A DNA stretch of 64,000 nucleotides, from contig NZ_CP089746.1 in the NCBI RefSeq assembly GCF_029541745.1, positions 2,604,001 through 2,668,000 of the forward strand, read 5' to 3'. The notes under the pieces were generated by a model that did no database searches, was not told the origin of the DNA, and saw nothing but the letters and a program-made list of their open reading frames with translations. The stretch comes from Streptomyces sp. LX-29 (GTDB lineage Bacteria > Actinomycetota > Actinomycetes > Streptomycetales > Streptomycetaceae). Position 1 is the first letter of the stretch; every line of letters begins with the position of its first letter. The translations under genes and the position numbers were made by a program. This document shows, one piece after another, positions 1 to 8,578 of this stretch.

Positions 1-1227
1 GCGCTCAGCGCCGCGCAGCTGGTAGGGCACCCCGGCGTCCGCCAGGGCCTGCTCGTAGAGCTCGGACTGGGCGTTGACCCGGAAGAGCACGGCGATCTCG
101 CTGGCCCGGACGCCGGAGTCGAGCAGCGCCCGGATGCGCCGGGCGACGCCCTCGGCCTCGGCGGGCTCGTCCCCGTACTCCGTGTAGTTGGGGGCGGGGC
201 CCGGCTCGCGCTGCGAGACCAGCTCCAGCCGGTGCTCCGCGGCGCGGCCGCGCGCCTGGGCCAACACCCCGTTGGCCAGGTGCACCACCTCGGGGGTGGA
301 GCGATAGTCGCGGACCAGCTTGACCACCGTGGCGCCGGGGTGGCGCCGGCGGAAGTCCAGCAGATGGTCCGGGGTGGCGCCGGTGAAGGAGTAGATCGTC
401 TGGCTGGCGTCGCCGACCACGCACAGGCTGTCCCGGTCGCCCAACCACAGCTCCAGCAGCCGCTGCTGGAGCGGGCTGACGTCCTGGTACTCGTCCACCA
501 CGAAGTGCTGGTACTGGCGGCGCACCTGGTCGGCGATGTCGGGCCGGTCCTGGAGCACCGCCACCGTGAGCAGCAGCACGTCCTCGAAGTCGATCTGGCC
601 GCGCTCGCGCTTGAGCTCCTCGTAACCCGCGTACACCCGGGCGATCTCGGCGGGGTCGCGCGGGGCCTCGCGGCCCGCCCTGGCGGCGGCCGCCGGATAG
701 TCCTCGGGGACGGTCTGAGTGACCTTGCACCACTCGATCTCGCCGGTCACATCGCGCAGCTCGGTGCGGTCCAGCCGGAGCCGGCAGCGCGCGGCGGCCT
801 CCGCGACCAGCTGCGCCTTGCGCTCCACCAGCCGGGGCAGCTCGCCACCGACCGCCTTCGGCCAGAAGTACTGGAGCTGGCGCAGCGCGGCGGAGTGGAA
901 GGTGCGGGCCTGGACGCCGGCCGCGCCGAGCTGACGCAGCCGCCCCCGCATCTCGCCCGCCGCGCGGTTGGTGAAGGTGACGGCGAGCACACTGGCGGGC
1001 TGGAGGATTCCCGCCTGCACCCCGTAGGCGATCCGATGGGTGATGGCGCGGGTCTTGCCCGTGCCCGCGCCGGCCAGCACGCACACCGGACCGTGCAGCG
1101 CGAGGGCGACCTCACGCTGCTCCGGGTCGAGGCCCTCCAGCACCGCGTCGGCGTCACGCGGCGTCGCCGCGTACTCGCTCGGCGCGGAGGCCGGCGGGAA
1201 GAGGGTGGAAGGCGTTGCTGGTGTCAC
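1..1227 (-). CDS. uvrD2: UvrD2-type ATP-dependent DNA helicase, 3' part cut by window
   Basis: The visible 409 residues are the N-terminal motor half of a superfamily 1A UvrD/PcrA helicase. Walker A (AGAGTGKT) lies near residue 52-59, followed by the motif VLAVTFTNRAAGEMR and, further on, a VVDEYQD Walker B and a GDASQTIYSFTGA motif. Superfamily 1 helicases unwind duplex DNA 3'-5' using ATP in repair. The chosen start is GTG at 1227; a second in-frame GTG at 1257 is possible and neither has a strong ribosome binding site. The gene is divergent from mycoredoxin, the arrangement around mycobacterial uvrD2 (Rv3198c), which is the reason for the symbol. The C-terminal part (HRDC/zinc module in UvrD2) lies outside the window, so UvrD2 rather than another UvrD paralogue rests on context. 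Confidence 0.88.
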   Translation of the reverse strand, partial: MTPATPSTLFPPASAPSEYAATPRDADAVLEGLDPEQREVALALHGPVCVLAGAGTGKTRAITHRIAYGVQAGILQPASVLAVTFTNRAAGEMRGRLRQLGAAGVQARTFHSAALRQLQYFWPKAVGGELPRLVERKAQLVAEAAARCRLRLDRTELRDVTGEIEWCKVTQTVPEDYPAAAARAGREAPRDPAEIARVYAGYEELKRERGQIDFEDVLLLTVAVLQDRPDIADQVRRQYQHFVVDEYQDVSPLQQRLLELWLGDRDSLCVVGDASQTIYSFTGATPDHLLDFRRRHPGATVVKLVRDYRSTPEVVHLANGVLAQARGRAAEHRLELVSQREPGPAPNYTEYGDEPAEAEGVARRIRALLDSGVRASEIAVLFRVNAQSELYEQALADAGVPYQLRGAER

Positions 1228-1565
1228 CCCGCCATGCTGCCAGGTCCGCCGGGACACCTGAGCCGGTTGTCCACAGGTGAGTGGTCGCGGTCATACGAAT
1301 ACCGGTCCCCCGCCCGCCATCGGATGTCCATCCAGCGTCTACCGTTGGCCCCTGCGGCCGGCGGGCCACGGCGGGGCCGGGCCTCGCCCACGCCTCGCCC
1401 GCGGTCCCTGCGCCCGGCGACCGGCGACCGGTGCGGAATGCGACGTTTCGCACATCGGGTCGGCGTTCCAGGGGACGGGCCCGGGAATGGTGCGGTCCGG
1501 CCGCACGTTGGACCACTGGAACCGCGCCAAGCGTCCCCTCACACCCTTAAGGAGCACCGAGACCG
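1228..1565. other. Divergent intergenic region uvrD2 / mrx1
   Basis: This 338-bp stretch separates the divergent helicase and mycoredoxin genes. No convincing gene is present. It contains the sigma-R type promoter at 1483-1509 that faces mycoredoxin; a helicase promoter must also lie here but I could not assign it. Confidence 0.6.
1483..1509 (+). promoter_or_regulatory. Sigma-R (SigR) type promoter of mycoredoxin
   Basis: GGGAAT at 1483-1488 and GTT at 1507-1509 are separated by exactly 18 bases, matching the GGGAAT-N18-GTT consensus of Streptomyces sigma-R (SigH in mycobacteria), the thiol-oxidative-stress sigma factor. Transcription would begin near 1515, about 50 bases before the mycoredoxin ATG. 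Confidence 0.75.
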
Positions 1566-1808
1566 ATGTCGGGCACTGTGACGATGTACAGCACCACCTG
1601 GTGCGGCTACTGCCGCCGTCTGAAGAGCCAGCTGGACCGCGAGGGCATCACCTACCACGAGATCAACATCGAGCAGGACCCCGAGTCGGCCGCCTTCGTG
1701 GAGAAGGCCAACGGTGGCAACCAGACGGTTCCGACCGTCCTGTTCGCCGACGGCTCGACGCTGACCAACCCGTCGCTCGCGCAGGTGAAGGCGAAGATCA
1801 GCGTCTGA
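1566..1808 (+). CDS. mrx1: Mycoredoxin (glutaredoxin-like, CGYC)
   Basis: An 80-residue thioredoxin-fold protein with the redox motif CGYC at residues 13-16, a TVPTV cis-proline loop near 54-58, and the short single-domain length of actinobacterial mycoredoxins. Mrx1 reduces protein-mycothiol mixed disulfides, doing for mycothiol what glutaredoxin does for glutathione. Translation starts at ATG 1566 behind AAGGAG at 1550-1555. A near-perfect sigma-R promoter lies upstream, in keeping with thiol-stress control. It converges on nudC with about 38 bp between stop codons. The neighbourhood matches mycobacterial Rv3198A. Confidence 0.95.
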   Translation: MSGTVTMYSTTWCGYCRRLKSQLDREGITYHEINIEQDPESAAFVEKANGGNQTVPTVLFADGSTLTNPSLAQVKAKISV

Positions 1809-1846
1809 CCGGCCGTCGGTGCGGCGCGCCCCGCGGCCCGCGGGCG

Positions 1847-2797
1847 TCAGCCCTGGCGGCCGACGCCCGACGGCAGGGGCTCGCCGTACCAGCGTTCGAT
1901 CAGGTGGGCCGCGATCGAGATGCCGGACGGAGGGAGCACCTCCCCGACCTCGAACGCGGCCCGCAGCTCCTCTCGGGAGAACCAGCGCGCCTCGTGGATC
2001 TCCTCCCCGTCCACGTCGATCCGGTCGGACGTGGCTCGCGCCATGAAGCCGAGCATCAGACTGGACGGGAACGGCCAGGGCTGGCTGGCCACGTACTCGA
2101 CCTCGCCGACGGTCACGCCCGCCTCCTCGGCCACCTCGCGGACGACGGCCTGTTCGATCGACTCCCCCGGCTCCACGAACCCGGCCAGCGTGGAGAAGCG
2201 CCCCTCGGGCCAGTGCATCTGGCGGCCCAGCAGCGCCCGGTCGTGATCGTCGGTCACCAACATGATCACGGCGGGGTCGGTACGCGGGTAGTGCTCGGCG
2301 CCGCACGCCGGGCAGCGCCGGACGTGGCCCGCGGCCGCGATGACCGTGCGCTCGCCGCAGCGCGAGCAGAAGCGGTGCAGCCGCTGCCAGTTCTCCAGCG
2401 CCACGGCATGGGTGAGCAGCGCCGCGTCGCGGTCGGAGAGCAGCGCGCCCGCCTCCCGCAGTCCGGCCGGCCGCGCGGACTGGTCCATCCGTCCCGGCAG
2501 CGCGTCCTTCTGCAGCGCGAAGTAGCGCACGCCGTCCTCGTCGGTGCCGAGGAAGTAGCGGTGCGTCTCGGTGAGCGGGGCCTCGAAGGCCGGGGTCATG
2601 ACCAGCTCGGTGCGGCCGTCCGGGCCGTCGTCGACCAGCGCCTGGCCCCCGGAGACCACGAACACTCGGGTCGTGGGGTGGCTCCAGGCCGCCGCCAGCC
2701 ATGCCTCGTCCAGGCGATGGTGTGCCGCGCGGTCGATCCCGCTGGCGCTGGTGAGCGCGATCGGATGGTCGACGGTGCGTTCGGTCCAGATGGTCAC
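1847..2797 (-). CDS. nudC: NADH pyrophosphatase NudC
   Basis: A 316-residue Nudix hydrolase. A four-cysteine zinc ribbon (CSRC...CPAC) sits in the middle, followed by the Nudix box (GFVEPGESIEQAVVREVAEEAG) and the NudC hallmark SQPWPFPSSLMLGF. NudC hydrolyses NADH to NMNH and AMP and in several bacteria removes the NAD cap from RNA. It starts at GTG 2797 without a strong ribosome binding site, 49 bp downstream of the M20 peptidase, so the two are probably cotranscribed. The same nudC-helicase-mycoredoxin neighbourhood exists in mycobacteria. Confidence 0.95.
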   Translation of the reverse strand: MTIWTERTVDHPIALTSASGIDRAAHHRLDEAWLAAAWSHPTTRVFVVSGGQALVDDGPDGRTELVMTPAFEAPLTETHRYFLGTDEDGVRYFALQKDALPGRMDQSARPAGLREAGALLSDRDAALLTHAVALENWQRLHRFCSRCGERTVIAAAGHVRRCPACGAEHYPRTDPAVIMLVTDDHDRALLGRQMHWPEGRFSTLAGFVEPGESIEQAVVREVAEEAGVTVGEVEYVASQPWPFPSSLMLGFMARATSDRIDVDGEEIHEARWFSREELRAAFEVGEVLPPSGISIAAHLIERWYGEPLPSGVGRQG

Positions 2798-2846
2798 GAC
2801 GGTTTCCTACTCCCCCTATGACGGCTCGTTCTCTTGCTCGCCCGCA

Positions 2847-4268
2847 TCACGGCGCGGGCCGTCCGGCCGATGCGGGGCGCCAGGTGTCCGCGAGGTCCCC
2901 CCACAGGTACGCGGTGGTCTCGACGCCCTTCATCAGCAACTCCAGTTCGACCTTCTCGTTCGGCGCGTGCCAGCCGTCCGAGGGCACGGAGATCCCCAGG
3001 AAGAGCACCGGCGCGCCGAGCACGTCCTGGAGGTCGGCGGCCGGTCCCGAGCCGCCCTCGCGGGTGAACCGGATCGGCTGTCCGAAGGCCCGCCCCATCG
3101 CCCGCACGACGGACTGGAGGGCCGGGTGGTCGAGTGGGGTGAGACAGGGTCGGGTCGCGCCCCAGAAGGTGATCTCGTGCCGGATGCCGGCGGGCAGCCG
3201 TTCGGCCACCCAGGCGCGCACGGCGTCCTGGACGCGCTCCGCGTCCTGGCCCGCGACCAGCCGGAAGGACAGCTTCAGCTGGGCGGTGGACGGGACGATG
3301 GTCTTGCCGCCCGGCCCCTGGTAGCCGCCGCCGATGCCGTTGACCTCGGCGGTCGGGCGGGCCCAGATCCGCTCCAGGGTGGTGTGGCCCGCCTCGCCCA
3401 ACGCGGCGTGCGAGTGGGCGGTGCGCAGCCAGACGTCCTCGTCGAAGGGCAGCTCGGCCAGGAGTTCGCGCTCCCGGTCGGTGAGCTCCACCACTCCGTC
3501 GTAGAAGCCGGGGACCGCCACCCGGCGCTCGGAGTCGTGCAGCGCGGCGGCCAGCCGGGCGGCCTCGGTGGCCGGGTTGGGCACGGCGCCGCCGAAGGAG
3601 CCGGAGTGGATGTCCTGATCGGGCCCGTACAGGTCGATCTGGCAGTCGGTGAGGCCGCGCATACCGGTGCACACGGTCGGGGTGTCCTCGGACCACATGC
3701 CGGTGTCGGAGACGACCACCGCGTCGCAGGCGAGCCGGGCGGCGTGCGCGCGCACCAGGTCGGGGAAGTGCGGAGAGCCGGACTCCTCCTCGCCCTCGAC
3801 GAGCAGCTTGAGGTTGACGGCCGGGGCGGTACGCCCGGTGGCGTGCAGATGGGCCCGCAGCCCCAGGGTGTGGAAGAACACCTGGCCCTTGTCGTCGGCG
3901 GCGCCCCGCGCGTACATCCGGCCGTCCCGGACGACCGGTTCGAAGGGGTCGGTGTGCCAGCCGTCCTCCCGCGCGGCGGGCTGCACGTCGTGGTGGCCGT
4001 AGACCAGCACCGTGGGCGCCTGCGGATCGCCGGAGGGCCACTCGGCGAACACCGCCGGAGCACCCGCGGTCTCCCAGATCTCCACCGTCGGGAAACCCGT
4101 CGCCGTCAGCCGGTCCGCAAGCCACTCGGCGCTGCGCCGGACGTCGTCGGCGTGACCGGGATCGGCCGATATGGAAGGAATGCGCAGCCACTCGGCGAGG
4201 TCGTCGAGAAAGGCGGCACGGTGGCCTTCGACGTAGGCGCGGACAGCGGCGTCCGGGGTGGTGCTCAT
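2847..4268 (-). CDS. M20 family dipeptidase
   Basis: A 473-residue M20 zinc metallopeptidase of the CNDP-like dipeptidase group. Visible metal-site motifs are VYGHHDVQP (first metal ligand and catalytic Asp), ARGAADDKGQ (bridging Asp) and EGEEESGSPHF (catalytic and ligand Glu), with the lid/dimerisation domain after about residue 200 and a late histidine in FTREGGSGPAADL. Such enzymes hydrolyse cytosolic dipeptides; the substrate cannot be deduced. ATG 4268 is the start. The gene lies in the minus-strand run between adnB and nudC and is shared by streptomycetes, whereas mycobacteria have a potassium-channel gene in the equivalent slot. Confidence 0.92.
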   Translation of the reverse strand: MSTTPDAAVRAYVEGHRAAFLDDLAEWLRIPSISADPGHADDVRRSAEWLADRLTATGFPTVEIWETAGAPAVFAEWPSGDPQAPTVLVYGHHDVQPAAREDGWHTDPFEPVVRDGRMYARGAADDKGQVFFHTLGLRAHLHATGRTAPAVNLKLLVEGEEESGSPHFPDLVRAHAARLACDAVVVSDTGMWSEDTPTVCTGMRGLTDCQIDLYGPDQDIHSGSFGGAVPNPATEAARLAAALHDSERRVAVPGFYDGVVELTDRERELLAELPFDEDVWLRTAHSHAALGEAGHTTLERIWARPTAEVNGIGGGYQGPGGKTIVPSTAQLKLSFRLVAGQDAERVQDAVRAWVAERLPAGIRHEITFWGATRPCLTPLDHPALQSVVRAMGRAFGQPIRFTREGGSGPAADLQDVLGAPVLFLGISVPSDGWHAPNEKVELELLMKGVETTAYLWGDLADTWRPASAGRPAP

Positions 4269-4325
4269 GCCGACGAGCCTATCCGGCCCACGCCGCGGGC
4301 CGGGCAGCGAGCTCTGAGGCGCTCG

Positions 4326-7300
4326 TCACCCGGCGCCACCCTCGTCCGCACCCCCGGCCGCGTCCGGGCCGGCCCCGTCCGGGCCCCCGGTCTGATCCAC
4401 TCCCCCGGTCCGGTCCCTCCGCTCCGCGCCCGCGGCCCCGCCGACCTCCGGGGTGCCCTCCGGCACGGCGGGCTCGCCCGTCAGGATGCGCTCCAGCTCC
4501 GCGCGGTCGGGCAGCGACCGCGGCCGTACGATCTCGCCGCCGCGCACGTACAGGAACGCCGCCGTGACCGCGGACAGCGGCACGCCGCGCTGCTCGGCCC
4601 AGGCGACCCGGTAGACGGCCAGCTGGAGCGGGTCGGCGTCGTGGAACCGCCCGGTCTTCCAGTCGACGATCTCGTAGCTGTCCCCGCGCGGGCCGCGTTC
4701 CCGGTAGACCGCGTCGATGCGGCCGCGGATCGTACGGCCGGCGAGCACCAGCTGGAACGGCGCCTCGACGCGGTACGGGGTGCGTCGCGCGTACGGGGTC
4801 CGGGCGAACGCCTCCTTGAGCGCGGCCAGCTCCCGCTCGTCGGCGATCTCCGCGCCGGCCAGTCCGTCGTCGGCGCCGCCGGGCAGCTCGTCGGGACCGA
4901 GCATGGGCAGCGGCAGCTCCTCGAAGCGCGACTCCACCCACGCGTGGAAGCGGGTGCCGCGCCGCGCGGCGGGCTGCGGCGGGCGCGGCATCGGCCGGGC
5001 CAGCTCCCGCGCGAACCCGTCGGGGTCGGCGGCCAGCCGCAGCAGCTGCGAGGCGCTCAGCACCGGCGGGACGGGGACGTCCCGCACCACCGCGCGGGCG
5101 CGCCGCAGCTCGCCGGCGAGCGCCTCCAGGTCGCGATCCCAGGAGGCGGCCAACCGCGCCTCCTCGGGCAGCAGGCGTTCGCCGCGGCGCCACCGCCCAC
5201 CCCCGGGCGCGGCAGTCCCGCGCGGGGCGTCGTCCGCGGGCCGGGGCCGCGCGTGGGGTATGACCGCGCGCGGCCGGCCGCGGTCGCCACCGCTCGGACC
5301 GGGGTCGTCGTCGGGGTGCGACGAAGGCTCGGGAGCCCCGCCGGCCACGGGCGGCGGCACGGCGTCCCCGATGCCGTAGGCGTCGCCGGCGTCCTCGACG
5401 TAACCGGCGTCCTCGATGTCGTCGATGCCGTCGGTGTTCCCGGTGTCCTCGGTGGCCTCGGTGGCCTCGGTGGCCTCGGTGGCCTCGGTGGCCTCGGTGG
5501 CCTCGAAGTGTGCGCGGGCCTCGACGTCGTCGGGGCGTGCGACGTCGGCCGGCGCACCGGGGCCGGCCTGGGCCGGCAGGCGCACGTCCACGGCGGGGAC
5601 GGGGCGCTCCGTGCTCCAGGCGTCCCAGTCGGCGGGGTCCTCCGCCCCCTCGGCGTACGGGTCGTCCTCGGGCGGCTCGTCACCATAGGGGGCGTCGTCG
5701 TACGCGTCGCCATACGAGCCGTACGGGTCGCCGTGGGACGCGTCCACGTGAGGCGCGGCCGCGCGGGGGGCGCCGGAGGAGGGCTCGTCGCCGAACGGCC
5801 CTCCGTGGGGCTCGTCCTCGGGCTCGTCGTCCGGTGGCGGCGGCCAGTCCGGGTCCGGGACGGTCGCGGGGTGCTCGACGTCATGGGCGACCGGAATCCG
5901 CGCGGGGGCGGCGGCGTCCTGATCCGCGTCGGCGCTGTCCGCGACGGCCTCGTACGCGTCGTCCTCGCCCCCGCCGCTCTCCTGGTCGGCGCGCGCCGCG
6001 GCCTCCAGCCGCCTCAGGTGGCGCAGGACGATGTCGCGGGCGCGGCGGCGGCGGGCCAGTGCGTCCGGGTCCAGCGGAAGCGGCCAGGCGCTGTCGGCGG
6101 TGTCCGCGCGGAGCGCGGGGTTCTCGTCCTCGTCCCCCGGCTGATCCGCCCACGCCTCCACCTCGCCGTGGGCCGGGTCCGTCTCGCAGTGCGCGCGCAG
6201 CGCCTCCAGGAAGGCGGAGGGCCCGCGCGGGCGCTTCTGGCTGGGACCCCACCAGTGGCCGGAGCCCAGCAGCAGGGAGCGGGGGCGGGTGAACGTCACA
6301 TAGCCCAGCCGCAGCTCCTCGGTGTGCTGGTGCTCCTTCATCGCCTCCTTGTAGGCCGCCATGCCCTTGCTGTCCCAGGCGTCGACGTCCGGAAGCGTGG
6401 CGGCGTCGCCGCGCAGGGCGTGCGGCAGCACCTTGGCGTGCGCCGTCCAGGACTCGCGCCCCTGCTCGCTGGGGAACTGCTTGGCGACCAGGCCCGGCAC
6501 CGCCACCACGTCCCACTCCAGGCCCTTGGACTTGTGCGCGGTGAGCACCTTGACGGTGTTCTCACCGCCGGGCAGGGCGTTGTCGAGCCCCTTCTCGTAC
6601 TGCGCTGCCGTGCGCAGGAAGCCCAGGAAGGCCAGCAGGGTGGTCTCCCCGTCCAGGGCGGCGAAGTTCGCGGCGACGTCGAGGAAGTTGCCGAGCGTCT
6701 CGCGGCGGCGGGCGGCGAGGGCGTGCGGCGAGGCGGAGAGCTCGACCTCCAGGCCGGTGACGGCCAGCACCCGGTGCACCACGTCCATCAGCGGGTCGGC
6801 GAGCGAGCGGCGCAGCTCGCGCAGCTCGGCGGCGAGCCGCGCGAAGCGGAGCCGGGCCTCGGGCGAGAAGGGCAGCCCGTCCTCGTGGCCGCCGTCGCCC
6901 AGGAAGGTGTCGAGCCCGTCGGCGAGCGAGACCACCTCCGCGGGGTCGACCCCCTCGACGGCCTCGGCGAGCCGCCGCTGGGCGTCCCGCGCCGCGTCCC
7001 CGCTCGGCTCCTCGCCGGCGCGGCCGTCGCGCACCAGCGCGCGGGCGCGCCGACCGAGCAGCGCCAGGTCGCGCGGGCCGATGCGCCAGCGCGGGCCGGT
7101 GAGCAGCCGGACCAGGGAGGCGTTGGCCGACGGGTCCTGGAGCACCTCGCAGACGGCGACGAGGTCGGCGACCTCCGGCAGGTGCAGCAGGCCGGAGAGG
7201 CCGACCACCTCCACCGGCACATCCCGCTCCACCAGGGCGCCCTGGATCTGTGCGAAGTCGGTGGCCGTGCGGCACAGCACGGCGATCTCGCCGGGGGCCG

Positions 7301-8519
7301 TCCCGGTGCGCACCAGGTGCGCGATCGAGTCGGCGAGCCAGGCCAGCTCCTCGGCGTGGGTGGGCAGCAGGGCGCAGCGCACCACACCGTCCCGCTCGGC
7401 GCCCGGGGCCGGGCGCAGCGCCTCGACCCCCTCGTGCATGGCCCGCAGCGGCGCGGCCAGCCCGTTGGCGAGGGACAGCAGCCGGCCGCCGCTGCGCCGG
7501 TTCTCGCTGAGCGCGAAGCGCCGGGCCGGCCGACCGTCGGCGTGCCGGAAGTGCTCGGGGAAGTCGTCCAGGTTGGCGACGGAGGCGCCGCGCCAGCCGT
7601 AGATGGCCTGGCACGGGTCGCCGACGGCGGTGACCGCGTGTCCCGTGCCGCCGCCGAACAGCCCGGACAGCAGCAGCCGCTGGGCGACGGAGGTGTCCTG
7701 GTACTCGTCCAGCAGGACGACCGCGAACTCCTCCCGCAGCATCCGGCCGACCTCGGGGCGGCCGCGGGCCAGGGTCGCCGACAGCGCGATCTGGTCGCCG
7801 AAGTCCAGCACGTCGCGGGCGCGCTTGTGGTCGCGGTACGCCTCGACCAGCCCGAGCAGCTCGAGCCGGGCGCGGGCGGCCTCGGGCACCCTGCGCAGGT
7901 CGGCGTTGCTGAGCCTGGTGCCCTCCAGGGTGCGCAGCAGCTCGGTGTCGTGCGCGCGCAGCCGCTCGGCGGGGACCAGGTGCTCGGCCAGCTCCGCGTC
8001 GAGCGCGAGCAGGTCGGTGACGAGGTCCGCGAACGGGCGGGTGAGTGCCGGGTAGGGGCCGGGCGCGGTGCGCAGCACCCGCGCGGCGAGCTGGAAGCGG
8101 GTGGCGTCGGCGAGCAGCCGCGCGGAGGGTTCGAGGCCGACGCGGAGCCCGTGGTCCTTGAGGAGCTGCCCGGCGAAGGCGTGGTACGTGGAGATCCGCG
8201 GCTCCCCCGGCGGCTGGTCGGGGTCGACCGGGTCCGGGTCCGTCACCCCCGCCTTGACCAGGGCCTTCCGCACCCGCTCCGCCAGCTCCCCGGCGGCCTT
8301 GTTGGTGAAGGTGAGGCCCAGCACCCGCTCCGGGGCGACCTGCCCGGTGCCCACCAGCCAGACCACGCGGGCGGCCATCACCGTCGTCTTCCCCGACCCG
8401 GCGCCGGCCACGATCACCTGCGGAGCGGGCGGCGCGGTGATACACGCCATCTGCTCCGGGGTGAACGGGATGCCGAGGAGCTCCTTGAGCTCCTCGGGGT
8501 CGCTGAGATGTGGGGACAC
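4326..8519 (-). CDS. adnB: AdnB-like ATP-dependent helicase-nuclease subunit
   Basis: A 1397-residue UvrD/RecB-type protein. The N-terminal motor carries AGAGSGKTT at about 39-47 and a LLDEYQDTS Walker B; the C-terminus is a RecB-like PD-(D/E)XK nuclease (GRIDAVY...YEIVDWKTGR, then QLAVYR). In AdnAB the AdnB motor drives resection of DNA double-strand ends for recombination. The start is GTG 8519, and adnA ends 59 bp upstream, so the two form an operon. The protein is about 300 residues longer than mycobacterial AdnB: residues ~840-1080 form an acidic, Asp/Glu/Pro-rich linker that includes six EAT repeats. No iron-sulfur cysteine cluster is visible here, unlike in AdnA. Confidence 0.9.
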   Translation of the reverse strand: MSPHLSDPEELKELLGIPFTPEQMACITAPPAPQVIVAGAGSGKTTVMAARVVWLVGTGQVAPERVLGLTFTNKAAGELAERVRKALVKAGVTDPDPVDPDQPPGEPRISTYHAFAGQLLKDHGLRVGLEPSARLLADATRFQLAARVLRTAPGPYPALTRPFADLVTDLLALDAELAEHLVPAERLRAHDTELLRTLEGTRLSNADLRRVPEAARARLELLGLVEAYRDHKRARDVLDFGDQIALSATLARGRPEVGRMLREEFAVVLLDEYQDTSVAQRLLLSGLFGGGTGHAVTAVGDPCQAIYGWRGASVANLDDFPEHFRHADGRPARRFALSENRRSGGRLLSLANGLAAPLRAMHEGVEALRPAPGAERDGVVRCALLPTHAEELAWLADSIAHLVRTGTAPGEIAVLCRTATDFAQIQGALVERDVPVEVVGLSGLLHLPEVADLVAVCEVLQDPSANASLVRLLTGPRWRIGPRDLALLGRRARALVRDGRAGEEPSGDAARDAQRRLAEAVEGVDPAEVVSLADGLDTFLGDGGHEDGLPFSPEARLRFARLAAELRELRRSLADPLMDVVHRVLAVTGLEVELSASPHALAARRRETLGNFLDVAANFAALDGETTLLAFLGFLRTAAQYEKGLDNALPGGENTVKVLTAHKSKGLEWDVVAVPGLVAKQFPSEQGRESWTAHAKVLPHALRGDAATLPDVDAWDSKGMAAYKEAMKEHQHTEELRLGYVTFTRPRSLLLGSGHWWGPSQKRPRGPSAFLEALRAHCETDPAHGEVEAWADQPGDEDENPALRADTADSAWPLPLDPDALARRRRARDIVLRHLRRLEAAARADQESGGGEDDAYEAVADSADADQDAAAPARIPVAHDVEHPATVPDPDWPPPPDDEPEDEPHGGPFGDEPSSGAPRAAAPHVDASHGDPYGSYGDAYDDAPYGDEPPEDDPYAEGAEDPADWDAWSTERPVPAVDVRLPAQAGPGAPADVARPDDVEARAHFEATEATEATEATEATEATEDTGNTDGIDDIEDAGYVEDAGDAYGIGDAVPPPVAGGAPEPSSHPDDDPGPSGGDRGRPRAVIPHARPRPADDAPRGTAAPGGGRWRRGERLLPEEARLAASWDRDLEALAGELRRARAVVRDVPVPPVLSASQLLRLAADPDGFARELARPMPRPPQPAARRGTRFHAWVESRFEELPLPMLGPDELPGGADDGLAGAEIADERELAALKEAFARTPYARRTPYRVEAPFQLVLAGRTIRGRIDAVYRERGPRGDSYEIVDWKTGRFHDADPLQLAVYRVAWAEQRGVPLSAVTAAFLYVRGGEIVRPRSLPDRAELERILTGEPAVPEGTPEVGGAAGAERRDRTGGVDQTGGPDGAGPDAAGGADEGGAG
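5452..5505. repeat. 9-bp tandem repeat coding (Glu-Ala-Thr)n in AdnB
   Basis: Six consecutive copies of a 9-bp unit (gtggcctcg on the plus strand) encode six Glu-Ala-Thr tripeptides on the minus strand, around residue 1005-1023 of the AdnB-like protein. The repeat lies within the low-complexity acidic linker between motor and nuclease and keeps the frame, so copy-number slippage would be tolerated. Confidence 0.95.
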
Positions 8520-8578
8520 CCTGCGAGGCTAACGGGTGGGTCCGACATCCCCGACCACCTTCGTCCGGCGGCCCGGGG

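Noticed and set aside
1435..1465. GGAAT at 1436 as a second sigma-R promoter
   Set aside because: At 18-base spacing the -10 reads GGT, not GTT; the site at 1483-1509 fits far better.
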